From positions 1 to 46,197 of the forward strand of contig CAZGJL010000006.1 of assembly GCA_964526665.1 (NCBI GenBank): a stretch of 46,197 nt of DNA, written 5' to 3'. Both the position numbers and the translations under genes were made by a program. This stretch comes from M50B91 sp964526665. Its GTDB lineage: Bacteria; Patescibacteriota; Gracilibacteria; UBA4473. The notes below the pieces were generated by a model. That model was not told where the DNA came from. It made no database searches and saw only the letters and a list, made by a program, of their open reading frames with translations. The stretch's first letter is position 1. Each line of letters starts with the position of its first letter. Positions 33,619 to 40,730 of this stretch are shown in pieces.

Positions 33619-34057
33619 TTTTACTTGCGTCCGTCTCAAGAGCGAATGGAACAAATGAAAAAGTCCGTCCCGTTCCTGGTGCAGATATTTTTAAATTCCC
33701 ATAAAGAGTTATGTCTTTTCTTTTATTTTTTTCTAATAAAACAGGAGTAGGAAATCTAAAAATAACCGTTCCATCTGTTTGCACTGATGTTCTACGAGAA
33801 CGCTGAAAAGAATCCGTCTCAATCCACATGCGCCCAAAGTCTTTTGGCGAGCTCATTCCTTGTAATAAAAATATAATATCACCCACCAGCACATCTTCCT
33901 CTTCTGCAAGAAAGTTAATATGAGCTAATGGAAGTCGAACTGCATTACGAGGAACTACTTTTTGAGAATTATTTTGTATATAAGAAATATTAAGAGTTCC
34001 TGCTGAAAAAACCGGCGAAACAATTAAGATGGCGAAAAGGAAACATATTTTTTTCAT
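33563..34057 (-). CDS. Hypothetical secreted protein
   Basis: A 164-residue protein with a clear signal peptide (MKKICFLFAILIVSPVFSAG, cleavage near residue 19). The mature part looks beta-rich (VLVGDIIFLLQG, TVIFRFPTPVLLEKN, RKDITLYGNLKI), resembling single-domain surface proteins, but I recognise no family. ATG 34057 is chosen because it begins the signal peptide; GAGAGG lies 13 bases before it. The gene overlaps obgE by 56 bases tail to tail and is divergent from the O-antigen-ligase-like gene, with 65 bases between. Confidence 0.6.
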   Translation of the reverse strand: MKKICFLFAILIVSPVFSAGTLNISYIQNNSQKVVPRNAVRLPLAHINFLAEEEDVLVGDIIFLLQGMSSPKDFGRMWIETDSFQRSRRTSVQTDGTVIFRFPTPVLLEKNKRKDITLYGNLKISAPGTGRTFSFVPFALETDASKITLDIPEESPRSASAHRE

Positions 34058-34086
34058 TAAAAGAAACATACCTCTCTTCTCAAAAT

Positions 34087-34115
34087 TTGCCAAAATTTCT
34101 TCCACGATGTAATGT
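34087..34115 (+). promoter_or_regulatory. Promoter ending seven bases before ATG 34123
   Basis: TTGCCA (34087-34092), 17 bases, then TAATGT (34110-34115), with seven bases to the ATG. It places the start at 34123, not at the upstream in-frame codon at 34087, which lies inside the -35. Confidence 0.55.
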
Positions 34116-34122
34116 GCAAGAA

Positions 34123-35364
34123 ATGTACAAACTCTCTAACTGGCTGACGATAGTCCTTGCTGCACTTCTGCCATGGCACGGAGCGATGACTGTGTTTTTA
34201 CCAGAACCCTTCCGTTGGTGGAAAGAAGGTGTCATTCTTCTGCTTATTGGGCTCGTCCTCTGGTCAGAGTGGAGAGCTGCAGAATCTGGGAAAAAATTTA
34301 AATTTTCTATCGCCGAATTTTGTGCTTTGGGATTCATTATTTTAGGTGGTGCACTTGCTGCCACATCAACAGATGTTCCGACTGCGAGTATCGCCGTACG
34401 ATATCTTAGCCTTCCATTATTAATATATTTCATCTGGTCTATTTGGTTTCAAAATCCAAGAAACTCACGAATCAAACATTTAGAATTATTTGCAAAAGTA
34501 TTTATTCCATCCTGTTTACTCGCAACTGCATTCGGTTTCTGGATTACAAATCTAGGAGGCGCAGAAGTTGTACAACATTTTTACTCAGCAACTATCTCGA
34601 GTTGGGTTCCCGGACAAACCATTCCTCTCTGGCATGAGATAAATGGTATTGCCCGACTCCAGGGAGCTAGTTCTGGACCAATTGCGTTTTCTCACCTTCT
34701 TGTTGCTGCATTAGCTCTTGTTCCTTTACTCAAACGAGGAAGCATACAGTCCTCAATCCTTGTTCTTGTATTGGTTCTTGGGATTGGACTTTCTGCCTCA
34801 AGAGCGGCAATTTTTGGAGCAATTATTATCCTCGCATGGTGGGGATGGCGTGCTTTACCCGCAAAAGTTTCACGAAAAGAAGTCGCACTGACTGGGATTT
34901 TACTCGGAATATTAGGGCTTCTCTTTATGGGAACTCAAACAGATATATTGAAACGTGCGGGAACAAACGAACACTTTACACGTCCCATAGCAGCTTTTGT
35001 TACTGGAACGGATAATTTGATTCAAGGACATTTAGGGCAATGGGGCCCCGCAGCAAGAGCGAAGAATTTGATAATAAATAATTCAGATCAAGCACCTGTT
35101 GCAGAAAACGTATTCGCTGATTGGTGGGTGCAGATGGGAATCCTTGGACTCGCCTTTGGGTTAGGGTGGTTTATTGCGATCCTTACTGGAATTTCAAGTG
35201 CAGGACTTGGCTTTGGAATTGCTGCAATCGTCTTAGTAAATTTCGCAACGGTATTTGATATGACACCTATTGCCCTTACTTGGGGAACAATTTTGGCTAT
35301 GTGGCAGAAGGATGAAGTAGTAAAGAAAGTGAAAAAGGTTACCAAGGAAAAGACTAAAAAATAA
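34123..35364 (+). CDS. O-antigen ligase/polymerase-like membrane protein
   Basis: A 413-residue protein with about ten to twelve hydrophobic helices. The signature is the short Wzy_C-type segment LGIGLSASRAAIFGAIIILAWW (Ser/Arg block), preceded by a large extracytoplasmic loop (residues about 135-185, with HEINGIARLQGASSGPIAFSH). This is typical of the O-antigen ligase / Wzy polymerase superfamily. It would act on lipid-linked glycans started by the 30800 transferase. The C-terminal tail is strongly basic (KKVKKVTKEKTKK). The acceptor molecule is unknown. Confidence 0.78.
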   Translation: MYKLSNWLTIVLAALLPWHGAMTVFLPEPFRWWKEGVILLLIGLVLWSEWRAAESGKKFKFSIAEFCALGFIILGGALAATSTDVPTASIAVRYLSLPLLIYFIWSIWFQNPRNSRIKHLELFAKVFIPSCLLATAFGFWITNLGGAEVVQHFYSATISSWVPGQTIPLWHEINGIARLQGASSGPIAFSHLLVAALALVPLLKRGSIQSSILVLVLVLGIGLSASRAAIFGAIIILAWWGWRALPAKVSRKEVALTGILLGILGLLFMGTQTDILKRAGTNEHFTRPIAAFVTGTDNLIQGHLGQWGPAARAKNLIINNSDQAPVAENVFADWWVQMGILGLAFGLGWFIAILTGISSAGLGFGIAAIVLVNFATVFDMTPIALTWGTILAMWQKDEVVKKVKKVTKEKTKK

Positions 35365-35389
35365 TAGCTCAGTTGCAATCTCCCATCAC

Positions 35390-35416
35390 AAAAAAACAGT
35401 CCCGTTCATGAGACTG
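35390..35416 (-). terminator. Minus-strand terminator
   Basis: On the minus strand CAGTC (35416-35412) pairs with GACTG (35401-35397), and a run of seven T follows (35396-35390). It closes the 36286-35455 unit and may also act on the plus strand after 35364. Confidence 0.6.
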
Positions 35417-35454
35417 CTTTAAAAGATTATTCAAATTCCTGTAACACAACTGCT

Positions 35455-35535
35455 TCAATTCTCTTTTTTTTCACTAGGCCAAGGCCCCTCATCCTCTCCA
35501 AAATCATCACCCTCCGAAAGTATTACGCCTTTCAT
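35455..35535 (-). CDS. Possible 26-residue acidic ORF
   Basis: ATG 35535 lies four bases after the stop of the upstream gene, in the same transcript. It opens a frame starting MKGVILSEGDDFGEDEG and ending at TGA 35455-35457. The peptide is acidic with a Pro-Trp-Pro. Its spacing and the terminator just downstream fit a tiny gene, but there is no other support. Confidence 0.25.
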   Translation of the reverse strand: MKGVILSEGDDFGEDEGPWPSEKKEN

Positions 35536-35539
35536 TGAA

Positions 35540-36286
35540 TCACTCTGATGGATGGATGAATAATTCTTCCTCATTTTTAAAGACAACTTCCATATCATAT
35601 TTTTCTGTAAATGTAACCAATCCCTCTATAACTCCATTAATAAATGTCTCTCTATCAATGATATGGCTAGCCACAAAACTATCGAGGTTTTCCTCATATT
35701 CCTTTTTTAAGCCTTCTGAGCTATCTAGTATTTTCTTTTGAATTATTGCTTGCAATACAATCTGCTGGGCAAATTCTGATTCTTCATCTCCTTGTTTCTT
35801 GATGTATTTCGCAATGTCCACCATGAAAATCGAAAGCCAATTGAAAGTTAAGGATTCACTATCAACATCATTCGTCTTCAAAAAATCTTCAAACACACTT
35901 TCAACTTCTTTATATAAAGGATCTTTCGTCAAAACGACTTTTACCTGATTTTTTGTTTCAAATTCAAAAATCACGTTCTTTATTTCCGTAGGAATAGAAG
36001 ACTTTTCTTGTATAGGATACGTTCTTCCAGCCTTTTTACAGGCATCATCAACAAATTTATCTACAAATATTGCACTCTTAATTGCGGCTGCTATTTGATT
36101 TTCCAAATCTTTTTTCAATTCTATCTGATCAATGCCCCCCTTATCTATCCCCGTTATATTCTTATCAACATATTCGGATGCTATTTCCTCTGGTATTTGT
36201 TCTTCTTCAAGAAAAACATCCTCTCCTACCCCAGTTTCAAATAAAAATCGAGAAGGATTTGAAAATGTTCTAAATAGTAACTTCAT
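35540..36286 (-). CDS. Hypothetical protein
   Basis: A 248-residue, mostly helical, acidic protein that I do not recognise. There is no signal peptide and no membrane segment. Visible features are an acidic N-terminal region (VGEDVFLEEEQIPEEIASEY), alternating charged and hydrophobic helices, and no cysteine-rich or metal motif. It is clearly AT-rich compared with mraY next door. A promoter-like TTGCAT-17-TATAGG stands upstream on the minus strand (about 36347-36319). No function is assigned. Confidence 0.55.
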   Translation of the reverse strand: MKLLFRTFSNPSRFLFETGVGEDVFLEEEQIPEEIASEYVDKNITGIDKGGIDQIELKKDLENQIAAAIKSAIFVDKFVDDACKKAGRTYPIQEKSSIPTEIKNVIFEFETKNQVKVVLTKDPLYKEVESVFEDFLKTNDVDSESLTFNWLSIFMVDIAKYIKKQGDEESEFAQQIVLQAIIQKKILDSSEGLKKEYEENLDSFVASHIIDRETFINGVIEGLVTFTEKYDMEVVFKNEEELFIHPSE

Positions 36287-36390
36287 AATATTTTTCCGAA
36301 AAACACAATACTCCTATAAAGCATTTATTTAAACAATGCAAGTGTCTTTCATGAAAATAAACATTATAACTCCTTCACTCCATAACCAGT

Positions 36391-36418
36391 TGCAATTCCC
36401 CCCATTTATGGCAAAATT
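36391..36418 (+). promoter_or_regulatory. mraY promoter ending six bases before ATG
   Basis: TTGCAA (36391-36396), 16 bases, then CAAAAT (36413-36418), with six bases to ATG 36425. The -10 is a weaker match than in the other genes of this class. Confidence 0.4.
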
Positions 36419-36424
36419 CAACCG

Positions 36425-37489
36425 ATGTATTCGATCCATATTAGAAATCTCGTAGAAATCTTTGCTTTTGCCGGGATTTCTTTTTTATTTGCAACTGTTA
36501 TTTTTCCTTACTTTATTCGGTTTGTAAAAAGCTTCAAACTGACACAGAAAATAAGACAAGATGGCCTTAGTGGTGGAGCAGCAAAACTCTTTAGTGCTCT
36601 ACATGCACACAAGTCAGGAACTCCTACCATGGGAGGAGCTGTGATTATTTTTTCTGTACTCGCAACAGTGGGAGTATCTCGACTCCTTTCATATTTTGGA
36701 ATACTTGATCACTCCATTTTAAACAGAGGAGAAACCTATCTTCCTATTGTAACACTTGCTGTAGTAGGACTTCTCGGTCTCATAGATGATTACTTGAATA
36801 TCAAGGAGCGTGGAAAACAAAAAGGATTGAGTGCAAGAGTAAAACTCTGGACACTGCTGCTCTTTGCTCTTGCTGGCGCGGCTTGGTTTGCCTTTAAGTT
36901 AGAGTGGTCTGTCATTCATCTTGCGGGGATTGGAGACTTTGATATTGGACTTTGGTATGCACCTCTCTTCGTTTTTGTACTCGTAGGAACGAGTAATGCG
37001 GTAAATTTAACTGATGGCCTTGATGGGCTTGCTGGAGGGTTATTAGCCACTGCCTTTGGAGCATTTGCTGTGATTGCTTACTTCTTCGGAATGCCTATTC
37101 TCAGTGTTTTTTGTGCCATTATTGTTGGAGCACTTATTTCATTTCTTTGGTTCAATGTTCCTCCTGCGAAAATTTATATGGGAGATACTGGATCCCTCGC
37201 ACTCGGAGCTACACTGGGAGTTATTGCCATGCTCACAAATGCCATTATTCCTCTCATTCTGATTGGAGGAATTTTTATTTTTGAAACAATATCAGTAATG
37301 CTTCAGCTTTTTTGGAAGAAATACTTCAAAAAGAAATTGTTTCGAATTGCGCCAATCCATCACCATTTTGAATCAAAAGGATGGTCTGAAACGCAGGTCA
37401 CTATGCGTTTTTGGATTATAGGAACCGGGCTTGGTCTCATGGGACTTATTGTTGGTCTTCTCGGTATGGGAAACGCTGGTATATTTTAA
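36425..37489 (+). CDS. mraY: Phospho-MurNAc-pentapeptide transferase
   Basis: MraY couples UDP-MurNAc-pentapeptide to undecaprenyl phosphate, making lipid I. The 354-residue, ten-helix protein has the family motifs: KSGTPTMGGAVII, the Asp pair LIDDYLN, NAVNLTDGLDGLAGGL, IYMGDTGSLALGATLG and the HHHFE of IAPIHHHFESKGWSE. All catalytic aspartates are kept. It stands alone, away from a dcw cluster. The HIT gene follows 11 bases later and is probably co-transcribed. Confidence 0.97.
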   Translation: MYSIHIRNLVEIFAFAGISFLFATVIFPYFIRFVKSFKLTQKIRQDGLSGGAAKLFSALHAHKSGTPTMGGAVIIFSVLATVGVSRLLSYFGILDHSILNRGETYLPIVTLAVVGLLGLIDDYLNIKERGKQKGLSARVKLWTLLLFALAGAAWFAFKLEWSVIHLAGIGDFDIGLWYAPLFVFVLVGTSNAVNLTDGLDGLAGGLLATAFGAFAVIAYFFGMPILSVFCAIIVGALISFLWFNVPPAKIYMGDTGSLALGATLGVIAMLTNAIIPLILIGGIFIFETISVMLQLFWKKYFKKKLFRIAPIHHHFESKGWSETQVTMRFWIIGTGLGLMGLIVGLLGMGNAGIF

Positions 37490-37500
37490 TACACTAAAAA

Positions 37501-37842
37501 ATGACTTTTCTTGATACTGACATATTTGCAAAAATTATTTCTGGAGAGATTCCTTGTGACAAAGTGTTTGAAAATGACCGTATTCTTGCCTTTCATGATA
37601 TCCAACCAAAGGCGAAACATCACGTTCTGATTGTTCCGAAAGCAAACTTAATTACGGCGCAAGAAGTCACAAAAGAAAATCAAGAACTTTTCGGTGAATT
37701 ATTTCTCGTTGCAAAACAAGTCGCAGAAAAGCTAAATCTTTCTGGATATAAACTTGCTATGAATGTAGGAGAAGATGGCGGACAAGTCGTTCCCCATGTA
37801 CATCTGCACCTCCTTAGTTCCGATTACAAATCCATTTTGTAA
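37501..37842 (+). CDS. HIT-family (HINT-like) nucleotide hydrolase
   Basis: A 113-residue histidine-triad protein. The opening CDKVFENDRILAFHDIQPKAKHHVLIVPK and the triad VVPHVHLHLLS are exact family features; the second His of HVHLH is the nucleophile. HINT proteins cleave phosphoramidates such as aminoacyl-AMP adducts. Length is normal. It is in a likely operon with mraY. Confidence 0.93.
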   Translation: MTFLDTDIFAKIISGEIPCDKVFENDRILAFHDIQPKAKHHVLIVPKANLITAQEVTKENQELFGELFLVAKQVAEKLNLSGYKLAMNVGEDGGQVVPHVHLHLLSSDYKSIL

Positions 37843-37902
37843 AAGAGTTTTTTGTGTGAAACACTCCTCTCTTTAAATACATAAATTTCTCGCTCCCTCG
37901 GG

Positions 37903-37931
37903 GTTGTTCTTTTGTGTGAATTATGGTAAAA
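37903..37931 (+). promoter_or_regulatory. Promoter for the transporter-HEAT gene
   Basis: TTGTTC, 17 bases, then TAAAAT (about 37903-37931). Transcription would begin near 37939, downstream of the first in-frame ATG (37923), so the next ATG at 37965 is favoured. Confidence 0.45.
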
Positions 37932-37964
37932 TATAGTCTGGTATATCAAAAATACACACAAATA

Positions 37965-40436
37965 ATGATTTCAAGGCTTATCAAGAAACTGTACCTCTCT
38001 CCGGAACTCTCTCAGAGACTCCGGTTCTCATGGAGTCTTCATTTTCTCTTTCAGTTTGGATGGGTTATTTCTTGGGTGGTAGTTACAGCACTCTTTGTTG
38101 ATACTTTTGGTTTAGAAAAACTACTCTATTTATTTGCTATAGAAGCGGGAATTTTAATCACCAGCACAACTATTACACACTGTTTTTTACGAACGATTGA
38201 TACAAAAAAAATTATTAATTATTCCGTAGCAGCCATTCTTGTTTTATTAATTGGGTCTTTCTGGGCGGATAAAAACGAACATATATATATTCTTTTTGGT
38301 CTTGCTTTGCTTGCAAAAGATGCCTTCTATCCTCTTCTGCGTATGGGACTTTTGCGAAAAACGGAGGAACTTTTTACTCCCACTCAAGCAGAAAAAGCAA
38401 TTCCTATAACAGAATCTGCTCTTACTGTCGGAATTATTGCAGGAGCATTTTTCTTGCTCTCTGTAATTCGATTCGCTCCAGACGCAACAACTCAAACACT
38501 GTTTTCGTTATGGATGTTCCCCATTCTTTTAATCGTTCTTTTGTTAGCTTTTGAACCAAGGCTTCTCTCCGAATTACCAGAACTCCATGAATCGAAACAA
38601 TCATATGAATCAAAAGAAAGTACTTTTCGTAGCGCCATAAACCTTTTTCGTACAACGCCATTTCTTCGTACGATAGTAATTATTGTGGCACTACAAGCAG
38701 CGGTGTTCTCTATTATTGAATTTCAAACTATTTCGCACCTAGAACACGAATTAAAACACCCTGTTTCTACTACAGAAATATCTTTTTCCTCTGAGAATCT
38801 TCGAACCTCTCTCTTTGAAGACGTAGGTACTTTTTCGAAAAAAATAATTCATGTAACGAATAAAGAAATTTTTGTTTTCTCAAGCAAAGTAATTGCTCAT
38901 AACACTCTCTTACACGATTTATCTGCTCTGAACCTTTTCTTCGGACTTATTGCTCTCTTTGTTCAATTCGTAATATCACCATTCTTGATCCGACGACATG
39001 GAATCATTCGCACCATCTTAGTGTATTTCATTGGATTAGTTATGGTTCTCCCCATAATGCTTCTTGGTGGAAGTTGGCCTATTGCATTGGTTCGTTCCTA
39101 TGAACATGGTTTTCATTCTCTGTTTGCCTCGGGATATCACCTGAGTTTCTATAGTACTTTTTCAAAACAACGAGAATTCATTCGTCATTTACTAGAAGGA
39201 ATTATTGCTCCGCTGGGAGTTCTTCTTGGTGTTGGGATTTTATTCGGACTCCATCATTTTGGTTCACAAATATTTGTACCTCTTGGTATTGGAATACTCG
39301 CTATGATACTTGTTTGGGTAACCTATCGAATGATTCCTTCCTATTCTCGTCTGGCTATTATGAACCTAAAAAAGGCCGATAGTATTCGTGAAAAAATGCA
39401 CGCTATCGAGATTTTGGGACAAAATGGACATAATACTAATCTCACGACCAAGGAGCTCTGTAATCTGCTAAAAAGCACCGAATCACACCATATATTACGT
39501 GAGAAAATAATTTGTACTTTGCAAAAGCTTCAATCTCCTCATGTTATCCATGAATTCTTAAAAATATTAGAACGAGAAAATGAACACGAAGAAGTAAAAA
39601 TTAAGATTCTTGAAGCGATGCTTCATTTCGAATCATTAAAAACTTTTTGGAAAATGAAGATGTTTGCGCAACATCGTCTCCTTCAGATTCTCAATCAACT
39701 GTTTGAGGCAACCGAACATGAGCACCTGAAGAAACTTATTGTGATGAACATCTTCTCACATCTTCCAACGAGCCAAGTAGTTCCCTTCTTTTTGAAAACA
39801 ATGGAATCTGCTGACGAACGTATCCAGGCTGTGTGTCTTCGTTCATGTCGTATCTTTGATGATCCAGATATCGCTTCATATGTTGAACCATATCTCAATC
39901 ACGCAAGCTCACGTGTACGAAGTCATGCCCTCATCGCTTTATGGAAATTCCAAGACCAGGAATCACTCCGCGAACAACTGCATCATTTTTTTGATAACGA
40001 TGATCACGAATCAATTGTTGCTGGACTCTACGCAATTGGAGAACTCGGTGATCCGTCCAACACGAATCTTATAGAACGCTTTTCTTCGCACGAAGACATA
40101 GAGTGGCGATTGCACGCTCTCGTTGCTCGTGCAAAATTAGGAGACAAAAAATGTTTCGGACCTCTTATGAAAATGCTCTTCAGTGAAGATGATGCTCTAG
40201 CCCAAAAGGTATTCGCTATGCTCAAACGTGTTCCCAGTGAACTCAGAGAAGAATTCCTTTCTCATATGAAACACGAAATTGCACGACAAGTTTGGAGTAT
40301 CGTCGGACATCATCCCGAGATTGAAGTCATTCAACAACTCTCAACTCAAAAAAGATCCTATCTCCACAGACTCTATCTTTTTGCGAATAAACACGACGAT
40401 ATTCTTATATTGGATCAAGCAAGCGCTAACGCTTAA
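37965..40436 (+). CDS. Multipass transporter-like protein with C-terminal HEAT-like repeats
   Basis: An 823-residue protein. Residues about 15-465 form roughly ten to twelve membrane helices with an MFS or ATP/ADP-translocase-like layout, including a soluble insert (about 270-330). Residues about 475-800 are alpha-helical repeats of about 30 residues (HVIHEFLKILERENEHEEVKIKILEAMLHF, PDIASYVEPYLNHASSRVRSHALIALWKF and DHESIVAGLYAIGELGDPSN are successive units by position), typical of HEAT repeats. Nucleotide transporters with HEAT domains are known, so nucleotide uptake is one possibility; the substrate is not shown. The start at 37965 follows from the promoter position. Confidence 0.65.
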   Translation: MISRLIKKLYLSPELSQRLRFSWSLHFLFQFGWVISWVVVTALFVDTFGLEKLLYLFAIEAGILITSTTITHCFLRTIDTKKIINYSVAAILVLLIGSFWADKNEHIYILFGLALLAKDAFYPLLRMGLLRKTEELFTPTQAEKAIPITESALTVGIIAGAFFLLSVIRFAPDATTQTLFSLWMFPILLIVLLLAFEPRLLSELPELHESKQSYESKESTFRSAINLFRTTPFLRTIVIIVALQAAVFSIIEFQTISHLEHELKHPVSTTEISFSSENLRTSLFEDVGTFSKKIIHVTNKEIFVFSSKVIAHNTLLHDLSALNLFFGLIALFVQFVISPFLIRRHGIIRTILVYFIGLVMVLPIMLLGGSWPIALVRSYEHGFHSLFASGYHLSFYSTFSKQREFIRHLLEGIIAPLGVLLGVGILFGLHHFGSQIFVPLGIGILAMILVWVTYRMIPSYSRLAIMNLKKADSIREKMHAIEILGQNGHNTNLTTKELCNLLKSTESHHILREKIICTLQKLQSPHVIHEFLKILERENEHEEVKIKILEAMLHFESLKTFWKMKMFAQHRLLQILNQLFEATEHEHLKKLIVMNIFSHLPTSQVVPFFLKTMESADERIQAVCLRSCRIFDDPDIASYVEPYLNHASSRVRSHALIALWKFQDQESLREQLHHFFDNDDHESIVAGLYAIGELGDPSNTNLIERFSSHEDIEWRLHALVARAKLGDKKCFGPLMKMLFSEDDALAQKVFAMLKRVPSELREEFLSHMKHEIARQVWSIVGHHPEIEVIQQLSTQKRSYLHRLYLFANKHDDILILDQASANA

Positions 40437-40445
40437 GACTAAATG

Positions 40446-40670
40446 TTAAATATGTTGTTCCTTTTGTTTTCCCCTTTTTTCATGAAGAAATACGAAAAAA
40501 CGATCATGAAAATAATGGCCAATCGTTTTTAATACTATATCTCCCGTTACTAAGAATGTTGTAGCCGCTACATCCTTTGTTATGAACCAAGAAAGAATCA
40601 ATGTGATAATAGTAGCTGCGACTCTCCACGACAAAACGCGAACAAGTGTATGATGATTTTTTTCTTTCAT
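40446..40670 (-). CDS. DUF2061-family membrane protein
   Basis: A 74-residue protein with two short hydrophobic segments. It fits the DUF2061 pattern: a basic start, VLSWRVAATIITLILSWFITKD, ATTFLVTGDIVLKTIGHYFHDRFF. The conserved SWR, the internal Lys and the YxHDR-like end are present. Function is unknown. Confidence 0.75.
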   Translation of the reverse strand: MKEKNHHTLVRVLSWRVAATIITLILSWFITKDVAATTFLVTGDIVLKTIGHYFHDRFFVFLHEKRGKQKEQHI

Positions 40671-40700
40671 AAAGATAAGAATTAAACTCGCTAAAAGACT

Positions 40701-40725
40701 GAATTTCGTAGTTTGTAGATTGATG
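40701..40725 (+). repeat. Dispersed GAAGTTTGTAG repeat, short copy
   Basis: TTTCGTAGTTTGTAGATTGA lies between the DUF2061 gene and the large secreted protein gene. It is a partial match to the repeat at 20511 and 45720. Confidence 0.45.
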
Positions 40726-40730
40726 ACAAC

